Shown: positions 34,917 to 47,186 of the stretch, in pieces
How positions within the stretch are numbered: the first letter of the stretch is position 1
How the letters are laid out: every line of letters starts with the position of its first letter
DNA from: Epiperipatus broadwayi
Lineage: Eukaryota > Onychophora > Udeonychophora > Euonychophora > Peripatidae
DNA length: 64,000 nucleotides
Assembly: GCA_028023455.1 (NCBI GenBank)
Contig: JAQFVV010006203.1
Span: 12,376,348-12,440,347, forward strand
Reading direction: 5' to 3'
Position numbers and translations under genes: made by a program
Notes under the pieces: model-generated
What the model was told of the DNA's origin: nothing
Databases searched by the model: none
What the model saw: only the letters and a program-made list of their open reading frames with translations

Positions 34917-37679
34917 ATTATTGTATGAATAAATCACATTGACTTAAATGTTAAAAAATATATATTCTTTAGTATGTATAAAAAATTATTTTGAACATAT
35001 AATTTACTATAATAGATTTATTTATATATATATATAGATCTGAAAAAGTCTATTGAACAATCAAAACTGTAAGATATTTGCAAGTATGAAAAACTAATGT
35101 GTTGCTTTACAGAAAGAACTTGAAAAATGACTTACACCAATAGAATTAGTCTATGAGCTCTAGAGATTGAAGAGTAAAAACTGGTGCTTCCGTTTTGTTC
35201 ACGAAAACAGAATGAAAAAGACATGCTTAATTTCTATAATTCTGAAGCATACCAAAGTCCAATAATTAATACACAAAAACTATCAACTATCTTGGGATGA
35301 CTTTAATTATTACAAACAGTAATTATATTTTATATGCGCAGATAAATGTTTTCATTTTCATCAATTAACATTTGTAATAAAAGCATTCAATAAGCAAAAG
35401 TCATCTAATCCATAATCATACATTGTCAATTATTAATATATTTTTAAGAGAAAAAAATGAACAATTAATGATTAAAACTCAATAGATGTAAATGGGCCTC
35501 ATAGTATTATAGTTATTATATCTACTTGCAAGAACCGGTAATCGGAGATCAAATAGATGCTGGATAAATCTTGAAAACTTTCAAAATCTTAGAAAACATT
35601 TTTCTTTCAGATAGATGACCTATAGGCAATCATGCTAATCATCTAATAATGCAGGTATGTAACAGCATCATTATCTGTTTCCAGTTGAAGGACAGGAAAA
35701 CAAACAGGATTTCTTCATTGTCTATTAAATGTCAGTAATAAACAATAACGCATCATTCATCCTTGTTTTAATTCAGAGAGGCTTCTATTGCAATGGCTTT
35801 TACTCAGCAGTTGGATATATAAGGCCGTTTTACTTTTACTCATTGTAAATAGGTACATAAAACCAGAATATACTAATCGTTTGCAAAAGAGTTTCTATTA
35901 ACTAGAGATCCCTTTTATTCTTTTTAAAAACTTGGAAAATTAGTCAGAGTAAATTTATAATATCCAATTCATATATCTTGTTCTTGCACCTGTTATTACT
36001 ATATAATTCATTCAGTAAACCAATACGAAGGATATTACCAGCAATAGCGTTTATCCTTACACATTATCTTTTTAATGCATAACAATATTGTCAGATATAC
36101 ATAAAAGCAATGAACTTATGTGAATTCTCTTATTTTAGGGAACCTAGAATTAAGAAATGAATTATGCCAACAAGGCCAATGCAAAATTGATTAATTCAAA
36201 GTTGTTTAATTTTATTAGGGGAATTATTAACTTCTTACAGATAAAAAATAAAAGTGACAATTTAGAAAGATAACCTATTTTAATATAAAACTAATATAAA
36301 GAGCACAATATATTAAAACTGAATATAATACAAAATAGAGAATCCATATTGTGAGGTATGCTGGCATATTAGATAAAAATGACAAAATTAATTATTCAAA
36401 CATAAAAATGATTTATGTTCTATTATTTCCCATTGTAATAAAATAGGGGATTTATATCCAATAGAGGATTTAGATCTAATAAACACCTTTATATTTTCAT
36501 AAACAATTTTACTGCTAGAATTGGTAATTAAATATGAAAAGAATTTAAGAAAATGTGTGAAAATTGACTTACTGGATAAGCAGGAAAGCTTCATTTCAGT
36601 TTTCCTTTGCTTTTAAAAAAATACCAAAAGCAAAAATAGACATGGACACATCCAAATAAAAATATAGCTGTTGGATAAACTTTTTAGCAAAAGAAAGTGT
36701 TATATATCAAGACTGCAATGTACTTAATAAATTGATGTAAAAGCGGGGGGAAATTTTTAAGACAAAACATTTCAGCAGTTCATACCCTTAACATTCAAAA
36801 ATTCTCCAAAGAATGTAATCTAAAACTTGATTACAATAATTGCTTAGTCTTAAATACACTTCAGCAGTCTGTTAAACACATAGATATTACAAACAAAAAA
36901 AATAAGGAATAAATTTTCAACCGAGTCAAAGCAATATATAAAAAAATAAAATAGATGTAATTTTATAACACGCCCCAAAAGATAAAGTAAACACGACATG
37001 ATTTCTTAAATAAAGCTGTTGAAAAGAATAATTTTTTTAAATATGTCACCAATACTGTAAAATAAAGGAAATAAAATCATAAAAACAATTTATAAATAAT
37101 ATATACAGTAATAAAGAACAAAAACGCAACTTTGTGATCTGTTCAATCATTTTGCTATAACACAGTTATTTTCAAAATCGATTATTTTTCTTTGTTGCTT
37201 ATGAAAGAAAAAACATTAGAATTCAAACACGTTGCACATACAAGCAGATATTACGAGGGATCTGTTTTATTCATTGTTTTTACTATTTTAATTCATAATA
37301 TTTTCTCCGTAAGGACATCAACCTCTTAGAAATCAGTGGATAGTAGACTTATGAAAGACTTTCAAATTCTTTTGCAGAATATTTAAAACTCAAATAACTG
37401 ATTACAAAATTGTTAATTGACATTATAATAAAGCTATGTTTTATTATTTTTTAGAAATTAATTATAAATAGGAAATTTACTGAAGCTAATAGATTTTTAA
37501 CATCAAACAAATATTGATATATATATATATATAATTATTTAATGTCAAAGGAAAAAATCAGTAGAATAACACATTTTAACCGGAGTTTTAATATATAAAA
37601 TACAGATTGATTATGTTGCAATATTCTAAATGACAAAAGAAGAAAATAAATAAATAGAAGTAAGCAAATAAAATGAAAT
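34917..37679. other. AT-rich stretch, nothing recognised
   Basis: No open frame above chance, RNA gene or repeat partner identified. Confidence 0.4.
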
Positions 37680-38350
37680 TTAACTTACTATGCAATTGAA
37701 AATGATTTTAGGAAAGTACTAGTCGATGTTAGTGGCAAAAGTGAAAGTACATTTCGTTAACTTATTTTTAGTTAAGGTGATGTAGCAATAATGACAATTT
37801 GTATCAAGTATCAAAGAATTGCATATTGTTTGTTACAAAATATTTGTATTTTATACAGTTATATAAAAATTATTGCTGAAGTTAAATAGAAACAGCGAAG
37901 ACATTTTTTAAAATTTTAATTGTAGATTTCTTCATTTTCAATCAATTTAAGTTGACAGTTGTTTTCAGTCCTTCAAACATTTTTTTTTCTTCTTAATTTT
38001 GTTTAATCAATGATTAAAAGTTACTTTTCGATAAGAAACAAATCTCATAAATAATATAATGATAATTTTCTGTTTTGGCGATCAAAGTAAAAACTATTCC
38101 TACTTTACATATAGTTGAGTCAACACGGACAATTTCTTTATTGTATTGTAATTGTTGTTAAGAAAGCATATTCTTTGTTACAAGGATTTTTATATTTAAA
38201 TTAAGTTAAATATATTAGTAAATTAAATAAAGGTGTAATGAAACTTAAATAAATACTTCCAGCATTGATTTAATACTATCTTAATCGCTGTCTAACCTTT
38301 TTTTAATCCTCTGACTAATATTCATATTTGACTTTTTTTCTTCATATTGT
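37680..38350 (+). repeat. R1-related repeat, shared with 48000-48770
   Basis: Collinear with 48000-48770 through 'tttagttaa', 'gtttgttacaaaa.atttg', 'ggcga..a.agtaaaaactattcct' and 'catattctttgttaca'. The block around 38160-38200 is also the inverse of 12645-12690 in R1. No coding content. Confidence 0.55.
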
Positions 38351-39118
38351 TATTTAATATAAGCTTTTAATATCGCACATTTGTGATTTTTGAACACAGA
38401 TCACTTACAACAGTTTTTTTTATATTAGTAGGAATATATATACTACTGACAAGAAGACCTATTGTCTAAGCGCAGTGTTGGAAAAGATCCATTCAATATT
38501 AAAATTAAAACGGCTGAAAATTCCTATGCAATAGTTTTGAGAGAAAATAATAAAACATTTTTAAAAAGTTAACTTTCTATTAAAATGTTGTATATTATTT
38601 GTATTTATTTTGACAATATTTGGTGTAAGTTTAAAAAAAAAGTTATTGCAAATGTAATATTTTTCTTTAAGAGTTGAAAAGAATTAGACTGCACATATTA
38701 TATCTTTGTATAAATAAATCAATGAAAAAACTACTAATTTTTATAATTTATGATATAATTAAGCATCGCATAAATTTATATCATTTTAATTTATTTATTT
38801 ATTAGCAAAATATTCCTGTCAATCATTAAACAACAGTCAACAAAATAAATGCATTACTATGCTGTTGTATGTACAATCTAATGAACCAAACTATAGACGA
38901 CCCCTTCCAAAACTACCCATTATCCGCGTTTGATAACCCAAATGGTCAATATAAAAAATATTAAATAAGAAACTCAATTCAAAAAGTCTAATCACGGGAC
39001 TGTCAATATTTTTTAAGCAAGAATTAAAATTTGATGTAATAAATTATTGAGTCTAAACATGTTATCTTTTCAAACTTCTAACAGTTAAAATATAAATAAA
39101 ATCTATCTGCATAACTAC
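38351..39118. other. AT-rich stretch, nothing recognised
   Basis: No gene or repeat partner identified. Confidence 0.4.
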
Positions 39119-40142
39119 TGTGTTTGATCTGGATGGCAGATTTAAACTGACATGAAAAATATGAACTCATAAAGTTCAATTAATGTGATTTATTAGTATC
39201 AAATATATTTACATAATATACAATAAATAAATATAATATGCAATCAATAAGCATAATGCAAACTATATAAACTTAATTAATGCAGGGCCGGTCATGCCTG
39301 AATGACTAGACCAGGGGTCCCCAACCCTATACCCGCGGACACCATGGTGCCCGCAGACCATTTTACGTGTGCCCGCCGCTATCCGAACACGATAAAAAAT
39401 TATTTATCTGACGCAAATAAATTTACTTTTTAAAATTTCTTATAAATTATTGTATTATATTGTAATCAAACTGTAGGACATAATATACTTTTACAGCGTA
39501 AAAATATAAATGTTAATTAGATGTTAAATTTTATTTTTGAAATAAATATTTTTTTTGTACATTATGTGTATTATTAATAATATCCAACTATAAATTTACA
39601 TTGAAAAAATAAATGGTGCCTGCCATCTGGTTGAAAAAAATAAATGGTGCCCGCCACCTAGCCAGTATTATAGAATGTGCTCTTAAGTGCAAAAAGGTTG
39701 GGGACCTCTGGACTAGACTAACGTCCAGCTGTATGTAATAACGTGCCTCATGAGTTTGTCCAGTGACTCTTCCAGCTGTACCAGACAGCCTGCCTTGAGT
39801 CAGCTCTAGTCTTTGTATTTTCAAGTCCTATCATGGACTTGCCTAGACTTATAGCATAATGACTATTACAGAAACATTCAGTTAGCTGTGGATTCAATTG
39901 AGAGCACATTCCATTATTTAGGTTAGAAAGAGGTTCTCTACATACCTCCAAAGCATTGCCAGATCTCTAATCTTACTGACAGCAATTGGATTCAGAGATT
40001 ATCATTTCATATTGGCCGGTGATAGCCATTGACTTGTGTTTTATCTGTTTACCCTTTGGCTAGCAGCAAATAATGCTCAATCCAATCAGATAAGAAACGA
40101 ATCTGGACTAGTCCACTTCTGAAGGCAAGGTGAGATATGACA
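39119..40142 (-). repeat. Gypsy element B, 3' LTR (interrupted)
   Basis: On the minus strand the sequence TGTCATATCTCACC begins at 40142 right after a purine-rich tract AAGGGGAGAAA (40143-40153), as a 3' LTR should. The far end near 39119 is proposed from a CA terminus (GATCAAACACA) and is uncertain. The LTR contains the hAT MITE at 39312-39710. No second LTR copy was found upstream. Confidence 0.45.
39312..39710. mobile_element. hAT MITE, 399 bp, with 8-bp target duplication
   Basis: The left end CAGGGGTCCCCAACC and the right end (inverse of CAGAGGTCCCCAACC) are classical hAT termini. A perfect 8-bp direct repeat GACTAGAC flanks the element (39304-39311 and 39711-39718). It encodes no transposase. 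Near the right end the passage 'aataaatggtgcc' occurs twice in a short tandem. It inserted into the Gypsy B LTR and is therefore younger than that LTR. Confidence 0.9.
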
Positions 40143-40153
40143 TTTCTCCCCTT

Positions 40154-41660
40154 GGCTAAAATTAGCCCTGGAAAATGTAGTCATAGAGATGTTGCTGGAT
40201 GGCATCTTATTCATTTTCTTGGTTGCTTTGCTCAGCTGCTGTTCTTGGTTTGCTTATCATCTTTGCTTGACATGCTTGTCCCTGGATGTTCATTTGGTTT
40301 TCTGCTGTCTTTGGTTTGGAGGCCATCATCTTTGCTTGATGTGCTTATTCTGGATATTCATCTGTTTTTCTGCTGTCTTCAGTTTATCTATGATTTAGTC
40401 TCAGTTGTTTAGTAAGTGGTGGTGATGTTGACAACCATCTTCTATTTCTACTACTACTGTATAAAGTCCTTTCAGTTGCAACACCACCACTGGGATTCAT
40501 TTTGTGAATCCTTTGTAAATTCTGCATAGTATCTGAGTGCCTATTTGCACTTTTATATTGTCATTTCCTTTTTTCCTAAAGTTTGGATCAGGTTTCAAGT
40601 CAGACAGATTGGCTCATAAATATCTATTGAATACATACAAGTAATCAGATTATAATTTACTTAAAGTTGTGACCTGGTTCGCCTTTGTCACTGCAAAGCC
40701 TAAGTGATTGAACCAGTCACAATTTAATAAGTTACTATGAGTACCTGATGCCACCACCATTCTTATTAACCAATGTAATTTTAACAGTTGTTTGGCCCAT
40801 TCATTTTATGTGATTGCCATGATAATCTGTGATTGACATACCACTAGGTTGCAGCTTATATTTTGATGTGCCACTAGGTTGCAGCTTATATTTATTATTT
40901 TTATTAGTGATAGCCCAGGTCTTTTTTGAAACAATGCATACTGCAAATGCTGTGTCCAGTTCCATTGTAACTGGTATATCATTAATCATAATTCTGTGTT
41001 TAAATCCAGTCTGCTTGTCTTTTATAGAATTTATGCAACTGTGTTTATTTTTCTTACGATTGCCTTTGTCATTTTTTGGTTTGGATGTTTCCATTCTCAT
41101 ATTTGGATTGTGTTTTTGCATTTTCATATTGGCTATTTGTTTCTTCATTTTCAGACAAGCAGCTCATATGTGTCCAACTTGCTTGCTAAATGTACACAGT
41201 ATAGTGGTGTGGGCATTTTGGGTGTTCTCACATCTATAAACAATGCTTTATACATGTTGAATTAATTGAGCTGGCTGGGTGTTTGACCAACCCAGTGTTT
41301 TGCTGGATTTTTTGTACCTCATAATTAATTTTTTTAATGGCTTTGCCAGACTAGCTATTGATTTTCGTAGTACTGCATGGAATAAGGCTGAATCAAAGTC
41401 TGAACATGACATCAATAGTAGTTTAGTCTTAAGTTGAAATCAGTTATCCTACAAATAAAATGATCATGAATTGTTTCATTCAGGAAATCTTGAAATCACA
41501 TTTTAATGTCGATGTCCAGATTCAAATTGTCAACTCTCTGGCTTTTTCCCTCTGCTCTTGGATGCAGAGATTGAAATAATATCTCTGCATTATTGTGAGA
41601 GATTTAGGGGGAAATTATGTGTGAGAGTCACTAATGTTGTGTCAAAACCTAGTTTCTAAT
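40154..41660 (-). pseudogene. Gypsy element B: gag-protease fused to integrase tail
   Basis: Reading down from 41660: a decayed gag region; a zinc knuckle (about 41205-41160) in which CTFSKQVGHI precedes a stop and AAC, so the second Cys is Ser; a lysine-rich stretch; a retropepsin with VTMELDTAFAVCIVSKKTW, where the catalytic DTG is DTA (near 40950); and an LLNCDWFNHLGF passage like the end of that domain. Downstream the sequence jumps to GLYTVVVEIEDG (about 40510-40450), which resembles the C-terminal end of a Gypsy integrase. Reverse transcriptase, RNase H and the integrase core are gone. A 30-bp tandem duplication gives YKLQPSG twice. Several stops and shifts make it dead. Confidence 0.75.
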
Positions 41661-43260
41661 GTAGAAAAAGATGTAATATTTGCATCTTTTGAAGAAGTTA
41701 CACAGGAAGCAAAAGAAATCGAATATATAGAAGTTTCACTGGTTTTAACAACTGAAGTGGCTGAAAATGTATAAGTACCTACACAAAATGCAGAGGAAAC
41801 TGCAAAGTATTTGCTTTTAGATGAACCCATTAAAACAAAGGGTATTTTTACACCCTCTATAATAAAGTGGTTGTAGAAAAAGAATCTAAAATAGTTGCTG
41901 TAGAAATGGAAAAGGATTCTAGTAATGAAGTTGCTATAGAAATGGAAAAGAATTCTAGTAATGAAGTTGAAGAAAATCTGGATGATAAATCAAAGAATAT
42001 GCTGCGATTGAACTTAAATAAGATTCAAGGAAATGTTTGAAGGATGTTGACCAAGTTGAAGGTTATGATGAATCTTACAACAGGATTAAAAGGGATGTTG
42101 ATTGTGCAAGTAATGAAGATGAAGCAAAGGAGTCAAAGGGTGGTATTATGGATAAAATTAAAGTTGATCTGAATAAAGATTAAACATTTGTGAGTCCAGG
42201 AAGTAATCTAAAACCCTTTATTGAAAATATTAGCATTAGCTATGACAATGAAACAGCTAAGTCAACAGAGAGAGAAAATCTGTAGCTACAATTGAGAAGG
42301 AAGTAGATTTTCTGGATGAAAAGGGAGTAAACAAATATACAGAGGTTTGCGCTAAGGATCTCAAAAATGAAAGTAATAAATATAAAAAGGGAAGTGTATA
42401 CAGTAACAGTAAAGAATAGGGTTGAAACTCAATAGAATAATTCATAAGACTTTGAAGAGATGGTGTTGAAGAAAGAATAATACCTGATTCTGAAAAAAAT
42501 AGTGAAGAAGAGCTCAACCAGAATATTGGTGAAGGGACAAAAGATGATGCCAACTTTGAGGTTGAAGAGTTTTGTAGAGATAGGTAAGGAGTATAAAGCT
42601 GTCCACAAGTTAGGAGAAAATAAGGCTGGTGACATACTATCATTTGCACATGAAATAGATTAAAGTTTGAGAATAACAAGATTTGATGATAACTTGTATC
42701 CTACTGAAACAATTATTTTGATATTGACATGGGAAGAAATGTTATAGTGACCCAGAAAAGCTAATTTATCAAAGGGTACGTAGTTACAAGAAACTTATGT
42801 GAAAAATTAAAAGGAAGAACTTCCCAGGAAAGAAATACATTATTAAGAATCAGATAAAGGTTCCGTAGTGGATGAGACATATTTGAGAGATCATCAATGA
42901 CCATTTTGTAGAACATAGAGAAGTTGATATAAAGGACATTGCAAATCAAATGTGGCTTAAGATCCTTAAGCATAGTAATGTCACATGACAAAAATTCCAC
43001 AATTTTTTCTCCTTGCATAAAGGATCTTAAGTAATTAAAAAGAAATGTGGAGAAAATTCTTTCCTCTTAAGGGATTGAGAAGTGGTTAAAGGAACCTACA
43101 ACACAAGCCAACTAAAACTGTCTATATCTCCCAACCTAGGAAAGGAATAGTAAAAGGTTTAGGACAGATAGGATGGACTAATGCATTAAGAGGGACCATT
43201 AAATATAAAAGGGACAATTTAAATTGGGAGACCCCTAACTAGGACAAGTGTAATCAGTAG
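41640..43260 (+). pseudogene. Decayed Lys/Glu-rich coding region, unrecognised
   Basis: Plus-strand frames joined across stops and shifts give a protein-like sequence. An acidic first part (VEKDVIFASFEEVTQEAKE) contains a 36-bp tandem repeat encoding VAVEMEKDSSNE and then VAIEMEKNSSNE (about 41895-41966). More acidic segments follow (EKEVDFLDEKGVNKYTEV, IPDSEKNSEEELNQN), then a basic part (LIYQRVRSYKKL, NFPGKKYIIKNQIKVP, EIINDHFVEHREVDIKDIA) and near the end PRKGIVKGLGQIGWTNALRG. Codon-level sense persists for hundreds of bases despite about ten disruptions. It overlaps the gag edge of Gypsy B on the other strand. It could be a host pseudogene or an accessory frame of an unidentified element. 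Confidence 0.45.
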
Positions 43261-43269
43261 TTGCCATAA

Positions 43270-46200
43270 ATTAAGGCATAAACTCATAAGTGTTAGGGAT
43301 TAGACATACTGTAGGTTTGTTATTAGGAGGCATGAAGTCAACCATGTGTTTTCTTGCCACCTAGAATAAAATTCAAAGAGAAGTAAAATCATTTTTTGTT
43401 CCTCAAATTAGGGGAATATGAAGTGGTAAAATCTGTAGTACATATTTTGCTTCATTTTCTGATGACAGTAACCTTAAAAGTAAGATTTGAACCTGTTTTT
43501 ATATTCATTTCATCATCAGGGAATGTAAGTGCACACATAAACATGATCTCTACCCTGTTTTATTTAGACAGTTATATTTACCTATTTTTATTATTGTTAA
43601 TTTTAATTAGATTTTATTTAAAAAATCTTAAATTCCTTCATTATAGATAGCCATGTATGCATGTATATGTATTACAGATACTGAAACTAATGTTATTTAT
43701 GTTGATAAAAATATGTATTAATTTTTATATATTATTCATTTTTATAATTAATGTAAAGCTAATGCAGAAAAAGTTCTGGAAAGTAATTATCATAATTTAA
43801 ATTTTATAAAACAAAAGAACATACCTTAATTGATGTAAAAAATGTCATTCTCAATTAGTTATTTTCAACAATTTGCAAATTTAATGAAAGTTTTAAATCT
43901 ATTTCCAATATAGAAGTAGATTTGGAACAATACTTTACAGAATTCATCTAGTTTTCATCTTTTGAATGTAAAATTGAACAATGGTAGGAAAAATCAAGCT
44001 GTGTAATGCATATCTGGTCACGAGTAAAAAAGAACTTTCTAGAAGGTTTAGTATAGTATAAATACTGCCATAAATTTCAAGCACAAGAAAGAACAAAACT
44101 TAGAGTCATGTTGCTCAAATTTTTGACAAAATGACCACAGAGTAGATGGAAGAAGTTTGCCTCCTGATCTTTTAGATCATTCTTGTGCCATTTCACTGCC
44201 ATGTCATCATTGCTTAAAAACTGCCTTAACTGAACTATAAATCAACATTCAAAAGATGCCTACCACTATTTTATTTGAATTCAGTATTGCTGACTCTGCT
44301 TTCCATGTTTATTCTTCATGCTGCCAATCTGAAGAGTCACCAATTGATTGGAAGGTAATCCGTTTATGCTGTTAAATGAACTCTTTATATTACTCACTTC
44401 ACTGCAATTTTACTTATAATCATAATGCAACCTATTTTATCTAATAACTGAATATAATTTCAGTTATCATAATTGTATTAATCCTAATTACTCTCTCACT
44501 GTCAATTTTATAAATCTCTTTTCTGTAAAACATTAGCACAAATTTATGAATCTTTAACCTGTAATTATCTCATAGATTTTCAATTTTAATTATGTCTTTT
44601 ATTTTTCATGCAGCAAACTTCACTTATTTTATTTTAAATTATATATTTTATATTGAATTGATTTTAATATGCTTATGACTCAATCTAACAAACCTATGTC
44701 ATTTTAGCCACCATCCCAATATTATGAGATGCTTAAATATTAAACGTAAGATTTCTTAATAAACAAAGGTTCGCTCAATTGAATATTACATGTGTTTAAT
44801 GGTGGACTATCAAACCACCATATAATGGGATATTATAAAGCACATTTTCTTACTCTGTCTAGTGCTATTGATTTTAAATATATTTTATGTTCTTTAAATA
44901 AAATCCAATGATCATTTCATACTTAATAATTAATCATTTGCTTTTCACACCATCAAGCATTATAATTTGTTTTATAATCTATTCATAGTTATTTATAGTT
45001 TAAGCATACTTGGGTTTGTTAAATAGAGGGAATAATATTTTCCACCCTTTTGCTATGACATCCTAGTCAGTCAAGGTTATATGCCTACCTTTCAGAATGG
45101 GTTAATATTTTGTCATGGCATTATGCATGATATTAATTTAGTCGGGGTTTTAGTTAATATATGAGAGTCATTAATGACCTGAACCTTATTTCACATTGCT
45201 TACTCATGATAGCATTAAAACTCTTATATCTTGCTTTGTCACAATTATTCTCCAGAGGTCCTGGATTTTATTCTTCATATAACTTGTCCCAGAATGGGAT
45301 TTGGAAGTGCCGACCTCAGGACGTTAGGTTGTTGAGGCTCTGCATGGGATAACATCAACAAACCTGGACCATGACATACTTACCAATCACTCTCCAAATA
45401 CCACCCTGTCATAGGTGCAGGTGAACCCTCATACTTTATAAATAAATAATGCAGCCTCTCGTTCCAAAGCGGACCCAAAAATCATTTCTCATGCTATCAT
45501 TGAGGTCAACTTTTTCTTATTATTTGTATGCCCCCTGTTATATCTATAAGTTATAGTGCAGTGATCTTTGCAAACCATTTTCTTTGATTATTATTAGTAA
45601 GTTTTATAAATGTCATAGTAAAGCTTATTTGAGCTACCTGCCCTTTCATTTGGACAGGCTTAAATGTGCTCATGGACAATAGTTATTAAACCAACCTGTT
45701 AAATCAATTACACAAATAAATGCTGATTCATGTCAGATGATTAATATAGTGTTTACATTGTTAATTAAATAAATTCTCTTAATATGTTAAGATACTTAAT
45801 TATTGTATCATTGTAAGTCTTTATTTGAGGGTTATCTTATAAATAATGTATCTTTCACCTACCTATAAATTAGTGGTCATGATTTCTGTTTGGCCTTTCA
45901 TAGCATTAATCTATTAAATTTCATTTATGATTCCCATTATCATATTTAGCTGCATCTCCATAACATACATTAAACTATCTCCTATATATGTGTTATCATT
46001 TGTGTATTATCCTATGCCAGTGCATCCATATCTGTAGCATTATAAATCATGTCATCTATTAATATAAATTATTAATTGTGTAAAATCTGTGCTATGTCAA
46101 TTAATGTTATCCTATGTAATTAAACTTATTATTTATGCTCATTAAATTGTTTACGTAAATAGTTATTTATGTTTCATGTCTAACTCACTGAATCTCATTT

Positions 46201-46734
46201 ATCAGTTTTGACAAGGTCCCTCTAGGATAAAAAATATATCACAGAGTGCAGTGTTAAAGGTTAAAACCTTTAGTTATTACACATTCTCATTTGTACTTAA
46301 TAACTATATATATATATTACTACTTTAAATAACCAATTATTATTTAATATTTGTTTGGGGTTTGCTTCATTCTTGCTCATCATAGATGGATGCTATTCTA
46401 TAATTTATGCTTTTCTTAATAACATGCTAGCCATTCTCACTTCATTTAGGGTTGCCAAATATTCTTATACTTAAGGACTCTGTCTAAATTATGGTATGAT
46501 GGACTTTGTTTTAAATAATTTCCCTGTATATCTCATGTTTCTCCATTGTGTCTCCAGGACTGGAGTGAATAAAACTCATCTGTTATCATCAGAAATGTTG
46601 TTCATAATGTTATAGTTTTAGAGAAGAGCAAACAGGGCAGAATTCATGATTTCTCCTGACTGTGTATCTTGGCAAGAATGGGTTTAGGGTACTTTTGCTC
46701 ATATTCTAGATCTTGTTAGATGAGCATATAACTC
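43270..46734. other. No gene recognised
   Basis: A somewhat pyrimidine-rich, AT-rich region. A GC-richer patch at about 45240-45480 contains no open frame of note. The 5' LTR of Gypsy element B was sought here by eye and not found. Confidence 0.4.
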
Positions 46735-47160
46735 TGACTGTTACAATACTATATAATTGTAGAGGTGTGTAAAGTGTCTATTAAGATTGTTATAGTTGTG
46801 TTGTAAACTGTTCAAAATAATTGTTAACGTTCCACAACTAGAAAAAAACAGGTGTATAAAATTGAACAAATTGAAAAGTAAATAAACAGCAAATAAAAAA
46901 TTCAGAATCTCCAGTGTAATTTACTTTTCAAAAAATTTTCCCAAATATGGAGATCTACATGTGTCATTGCTTTGTTGATACAATTTGATCTTTTTTTTCA
47001 TATGTCAAAGCGTCGGCAGGGAAGCAAATCCAGGACAACTGGTTGGAAAACAGCTATGCTAACCACTAGGCCACCAACGCTTGACTCAATTTGATCTTTT
47101 TAATATCTCAATAGCTTCTCTTTGCATATTATTTATTTTATGATTTGTTCTATTTTATAA
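46735..47160 (+). repeat. Repeat family K copy carrying a tRNA-like insert
   Basis: Shares a long ordered block with 59690-59960 and, in inverse, with 59985-60180: 'ataattgtagag', 'cacaactagaaaaaaa', 'aaaattgaacaaattgaaaa' and the 'acaattt.gtcttttt' region. It is interrupted at 46996-47086. Confidence 0.7.
46996..47086 (-). mobile_element. tRNA-like retro-insertion (SINE or tRNA pseudogene)
   Basis: A 91-bp insert flanked by a 15-bp direct repeat CAATTTGATCTTTTT (46981-46995 and 47087-47101). On the minus strand, 47080-47010 is a 71-nt tRNA-sized unit: acceptor arms GCGTTGG and CCGACGC pair over 7 bp with one G-U, an A-box TGGCCTAGTGG follows at the right place, and a degenerate B-box region (GGATTTGCTTCC) is in the T-arm position. 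The T and D stems are partly mismatched, so it is not a working tRNA. An A-run joins its 3' end to the duplication, and the cut site TATT/AAAAAG is of the kind used by L1-type endonucleases. The related repeat at 59639-60266 has the same target without the insert. Confidence 0.75.
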
Positions 47161-47186
47161 CCCTTTTTTTTTTAATATATATCAAG

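Noticed and set aside
40137-41265. Plus-strand hydrophobic frames across 40.1-41.3 kb
   Set aside because: They are opposite-strand shadows of the lysine-rich Gypsy B remnant.
43450-43500. Hammerhead ribozyme core (CTGATGA)
   Set aside because: The CTGATGA word occurs but no stem II/GAAA arrangement follows; none was found in the LTRs either.
47010-47080. Functional tRNA gene
   Set aside because: The D and T stems have mismatches, the B-box is degenerate and the unit lies within a retro-insertion.
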